Below, piece after piece: positions 5,365 to 7,593 of a stretch of 7,593 nucleotides of DNA. The position numbers and the translations under genes were made by a program. Where the stretch lies: assembly GCA_016195295.1 (NCBI GenBank), contig JACPZV010000050.1:1-7593 (forward strand). The letters run 5' to 3'. The stretch's first letter is position 1. Every line of letters starts with the position of its first letter. This stretch comes from Acidobacteriota bacterium (lineage in GTDB: Bacteria; Acidobacteriota; Vicinamibacteria; Vicinamibacterales; CAVVIG01). Below the pieces are notes generated by a model. The model worked only from the letters and a program-made list of their open reading frames with translations. It did not search any database and was not told where the DNA came from.

Positions 5365-6091
5365 GATGAATCGTCATCAATCCGCCGAGCACCGGATAGC
5401 CGCGCACGCGACGGAAGCCTCTGGCCTCGAACAACCGCGCGACGGCGTCCGCCCCCGGGTACTGACGTATCGACGCCGGAATGTAGCGATACGTGTCGGG
5501 ATCGCGATGCAGCGCAAAGCCGAGCGCCGCCCCCACGACGGTGAGATACGCGAGATACGCCGCACGGACGATCGGATTCGACGGACGGTTGAAATCCAGC
5601 GACAGAAGCTGACCGCCCGACCTCAGCACCCGCCGGATTTCATCGATGGCCGTCGTCAAGTTCGGCACGTTGCGCAGCCCGTACCCGGTCGTCACCATGT
5701 CGAATGAGCCGTTTGGAAACGGCAGCGCCAGCATGTCGCCCACGATGAATCGTACCGCGCTCGGACGTCGCGTGGGGCTTTCAGCCCCGCGCGCGACAAC
5801 TTCTTTCTCCCGCGCGAGCTCGATCATGCGGTGGGTGATGTCGAGACCGACCACGCGCGCGCCCCGCGCCGCTGCCGCGAAGGCGAGGTCGCCCGTCCCC
5901 GTGGCCAGATCCAGCGCCCGTGTGCCGGGACCCGGCGCGGCCAGGTCGATCAACCGTCGCTTCCATCGCCGATCCTGGCCGTACGACAGCGCGACGGTAA
6001 TGAAGTCGTAGCGATCGGCGATGGTTGCGAACAACGCGCGCACGTAGCGGCGCTTCCCGTCCGGCGTCGCAATCCGTTCCCCGAGCGACAT
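5348..6091 (-). CDS. ubiE: UbiE/MenG-family methyltransferase (demethylmenaquinone or ubiquinone C-methyltransferase)
   Basis: UbiE/MenG uses S-adenosylmethionine to methylate the quinone ring late in menaquinone or ubiquinone synthesis. The 247 residues match the usual length of about 230-250. Motifs are FATIADRYDFITVALSYGQD at 21-40, SAM motif I ALDLATGTGDLAF at 59-71, VVGLDITHRMIELAR at 80-94, GDMLALPF at 118-125, YGLRNVPNL at 137-145, RVLRSGGQLLSLDFNRPSNP at 154-173, and DTYRYIPASIRQYP at 199-212. An extra stretch of about 12 residues (98-112, ARGAESPTRRPSA) coincides with a DNA hairpin. The start ATG at 6091 lies 18 bases from the divergent regulator gene. Upstream in-frame codons up to 6547 are only the shadow of that gene. 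If the organism is an acidobacterium, menaquinone is the likelier product. Confidence 0.9.
   Translation of the reverse strand: MSLGERIATPDGKRRYVRALFATIADRYDFITVALSYGQDRRWKRRLIDLAAPGPGTRALDLATGTGDLAFAAAARGARVVGLDITHRMIELAREKEVVARGAESPTRRPSAVRFIVGDMLALPFPNGSFDMVTTGYGLRNVPNLTTAIDEIRRVLRSGGQLLSLDFNRPSNPIVRAAYLAYLTVVGAALGFALHRDPDTYRYIPASIRQYPGADAVARLFEARGFRRVRGYPVLGGLMTIHHAIRD
5767..5797. repeat. Inverted repeat / REP-like hairpin inside the UbiE gene
   Basis: Inner arms GGGGCT (5774-5779) and AGCCCC (5783-5788) close a TTC loop. Outer arms GTCGCG (5767-5772) and CGCGAC (5792-5797) flank it with a small asymmetric internal loop. It encodes the extra UbiE residues around ARGAESPTRR and preserves the frame. 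The core resembles the hairpin at 2944-2972. Confidence 0.5.
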
Positions 6092-6104
6092 GTCGGATAA
6101 TATC
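6086..6104. promoter_or_regulatory. Divergent UbiE / DtxR control region: two palindromes and -10-like hexamers
   Basis: Two short palindromes are adjacent: CGACATGTCG (6086-6095, covering the UbiE start codon) and GATAATATC (6096-6104). The AT-rich core gives GATAAT (6096-6101) rightwards, ending 8 bases before the regulator ATG at 6110. It gives TATTAT (6102-6097) leftwards, ending 5 bases before the UbiE ATG. These could be overlapping divergent -10 boxes of leaderless transcripts and a site for autoregulation. The sequence does not match the known DtxR or MntR consensus boxes. Confidence 0.35.
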
Positions 6105-6109
6105 GTGGC

Positions 6110-6781
6110 ATGTTCCCGTCGAGCACGGTCGAGAACTACCTCAAGGCGATCTATCAGGGCCAGGCGTCGCTGGCGCGCGATCAGCGCCTCGTGTCGATGG
6201 GGCAGGTCGCGTCGACGCTCGGCGTCACGCCCGGCACGGCGACCACGATGGTCAAGGCGCTCGCGGAATCGGGGCTCGCGGAGTACGAGCCGTACAGCGG
6301 CGTGCGGCTGAGCGCCGCCGGCGAAAAGCTCGCGGGCCTCGTGCTGCGGCGGCACCGCCTCGTCGAGCTCTTCCTCGTGCAGGTGATGGGCATGCGCTGG
6401 GACGAAGTGCACGACGACGCGGAACAGCTCGAGCACGTCGTGTCGGAGCGGCTCATCGAGCGCATCGACGAGATGCTCGGGCGTCCGACGCACGATCCGC
6501 ATGGCGATCCGATTCCGAACCCCGACGGCGCGATCCCGCAGCGCCATCTCGAGAGCCTCCTCACCTGCCCGACCGGCACGCCGCTCAGGGTCACGCGCGT
6601 CGCCGATCAGGATCCCGCGTTTCTGCGCTTCATCGAGACCAACGGCCTCAAGCCGGGCCAGCCGGTCGAAGTCGAAACCCGCGATACCGCGGCCGATGCC
6701 GTCATGCTGCGCGGAAAGGATCGGCGCATCACGATCGGCGCCCGCGCGGCGTCGAAACTGCTCGTCGAACTCGAACGGTGA
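6110..6781 (+). CDS. DtxR/MntR-family metal-dependent transcriptional regulator
   Basis: DtxR-family repressors bind Fe(II) or Mn(II) and shut off metal uptake genes. The 223 residues contain an N-terminal winged helix (about 4-75; recognition region VTPGTATTMVKALAESGLAEYE), a dimerisation/metal-binding domain (76-150) and a C-terminal FeoA/SH3-like domain (about 155-223). Metal-site residues in HRLVELF (H82, E86), VHDDAEQLEH (H101, E105, E108, H109) follow the family. Position 105 is Glu, as in MntR (E99), rather than the Cys102 of iron-sensing DtxR/IdeR. The position equivalent to DtxR Met10 / MntR Asp8 is Asn9. The three-domain length is DtxR-like. Metal preference therefore cannot be fixed; manganese is a reasonable guess. 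ATG 6110 is divergent from UbiE with an 18-base gap and lacks a Shine-Dalgarno. Confidence 0.9.
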   Translation: MFPSSTVENYLKAIYQGQASLARDQRLVSMGQVASTLGVTPGTATTMVKALAESGLAEYEPYSGVRLSAAGEKLAGLVLRRHRLVELFLVQVMGMRWDEVHDDAEQLEHVVSERLIERIDEMLGRPTHDPHGDPIPNPDGAIPQRHLESLLTCPTGTPLRVTRVADQDPAFLRFIETNGLKPGQPVEVETRDTAADAVMLRGKDRRITIGARAASKLLVELER

Positions 6782-6801
6782 TCCTGCGTGGACGCGGCGG
6801 C

Positions 6802-7593
6802 ATGCGGCGCACGGCGCTCGCCGGCTTCTGCACGGTCTGTCTCGCGACGCGTGTGCGCGCCCAGGAAGTCATCGAACCCGACCGCCCCGACGTGACCAAC
6901 GGCACGCACATCGTCGACATCGGCTTGCTGCAGATCGAAGTCGGGGGACTGTTCACGCGCACCACGCCCGGACAACAGGCGTTCGGATCGCCGTTTACGG
7001 CGCGCGTCGGCGTGAGCGAGTGGCTGGAGCTGCGCGTAGGGACCGACGGCCTGCTGTCGCAGACCGACGGCGTCACGCGACAAACGGGCGTCGGCAACAC
7101 GCAGCTCGGCGCGAAGCTGCGTCTGTGGGCGGACCCCGGCGGCATCCCCGTTCTTTCGATTCTACCGACCGTGAATCTCCCCACCGCGAGCGCGGACAGG
7201 GGCCTCGGATCCGGCGACGCGGACTTCACCGTGGTCGTGCTCACTGGTACCGACATCGGACGGCATTGGCATGCGGACGTCAATTACGGCGTCGGCGCGA
7301 TCGGCGCCGGCGGTGACCAGCCGCATTTCGTCCAGCATCTCGCCTCGATCTCGGTCAGCGTGGCGGCCACGGACAACTGGAATCCGTACGTCGAAACATA
7401 CTGGTTCTCGCAGCAGGACGCCGACGGCGGCCATGTGGCCGCGATTGATGCGGGCGGCATCTACCAGATCGGCACCCGTTTCGCGATCGACGGCGGCGTG
7501 CAGATTGGCCTGCACGGAGGCCCCGCCGATGTCGCCGCCTTCGGCGGCTTCTCGATGATCGTCGGCGACGTGCTCGGCGGCCACGGTCCCGAG
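6802..7593 (+). CDS. Secreted outer-membrane beta-barrel-type protein (transporter / phenol MetA-pathway family), C-terminus outside the window
   Basis: The frame is open from ATG 6802 to the window edge, giving 264 residues. Residues 1-20 (MRRTALAGFCTVCLATRVRA) form a signal peptide with likely cleavage before QEV. The mature start DRPDVTNGTHIVDIGLLQIE is typical of the family annotated as transporter or putative MetA-pathway of phenol degradation (PF13557). Alternating amphipathic strands rich in Gly and aromatics follow (e.g. LELRVGTDGLL, NTQLGAKLRLW, WHADVNYGVGAIG, WNPYVETYWFS), as expected of an outer-membrane barrel. It follows the DtxR-type gene by 20 bases, so co-transcription and a link to metal traffic are possible but unproven. 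A GTG at 6778 overlapping the regulator stop is an alternative start and would add eight residues before the signal peptide. Substrate unknown. Confidence 0.78.
   Translation, partial: MRRTALAGFCTVCLATRVRAQEVIEPDRPDVTNGTHIVDIGLLQIEVGGLFTRTTPGQQAFGSPFTARVGVSEWLELRVGTDGLLSQTDGVTRQTGVGNTQLGAKLRLWADPGGIPVLSILPTVNLPTASADRGLGSGDADFTVVVLTGTDIGRHWHADVNYGVGAIGAGGDQPHFVQHLASISVSVAATDNWNPYVETYWFSQQDADGGHVAAIDAGGIYQIGTRFAIDGGVQIGLHGGPADVAAFGGFSMIVGDVLGGHGPE

Noticed and set aside
5364..5379. Six-bp hairpin TGATGA/TCATCA at the start codon of the 144-residue hypothetical protein
   Set aside because: Short, AT-rich and inside coding sequence; it might influence translational coupling but is too weak to call.
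6092..6547. N-terminal extension of UbiE by 152 residues
   Set aside because: The extension is the antisense shadow of the DtxR-type gene; UbiE homology begins just after ATG 6091.
7162..7584. Leftward 140-residue open frame
   Set aside because: It is antisense to the barrel protein, whose own frame shows a signal peptide and family motifs.

Overview
This is a GC-rich, densely packed chromosomal segment. Gene content and protein style suggest an Acidobacteriota genome, perhaps Vicinamibacteria. It has a PilT-like ATPase with a long Pro/Lys linker, a UbiE/MenG methyltransferase, a DtxR-family regulator and GGCTTCAGCC-type hairpins. The taxonomic assignment is inference; no rRNA or other marker gene is present. 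No tRNA, rRNA, CRISPR array or transposase was seen.

Layout. Positions 1-1377 read leftwards: the start of an AlkA-like DNA glycosylase (cut by the window edge), a formylglycine-generating-enzyme-fold protein that overlaps it by 13 bases, and, upstream of both, a small glutaredoxin-like gene. That small gene is the most interesting object here. Its reading frame is interrupted by one TGA exactly where the first cysteine of the CxxC redox motif belongs, and a perfect 7-bp stem-loop lies 15 nt after the TGA. It reads as a selenocysteine protein (U-R-S-C) with a bacterial SECIS element, which an ordinary ORF caller would truncate. Positions 1381-2915 read rightwards: a CaiB/BaiF family III CoA-transferase and a hypothetical protein 4 bases after it. 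Positions 2969-6091 read leftwards and look like one operon: a UbiE/MenG methyltransferase, a hypothetical protein overlapping its end, and a large PilT-like ATPase. Positions 6110-7593 read rightwards: a DtxR/MntR-type metalloregulator followed by a secreted beta-barrel-type protein that runs off the window.

Two genes are damaged in the same way. In both the CoA-transferase (near 2376-2402) and the PilT-like ATPase (near 3177-3186), the family sequence jumps into another frame, and about 23 and 30 expected residues are missing at the jump. Both look like small internal deletions of about 70 and 90 nt. They are either real lesions or assembly errors, and reads should be checked before either gene is called a pseudogene.

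The two divergent gene pairs (near 1378 and 6100) have almost no intergenic DNA, and -10-like hexamers sit a few bases from the start codons. Clear Shine-Dalgarno sequences are rare. Leaderless transcription is a reasonable hypothesis.
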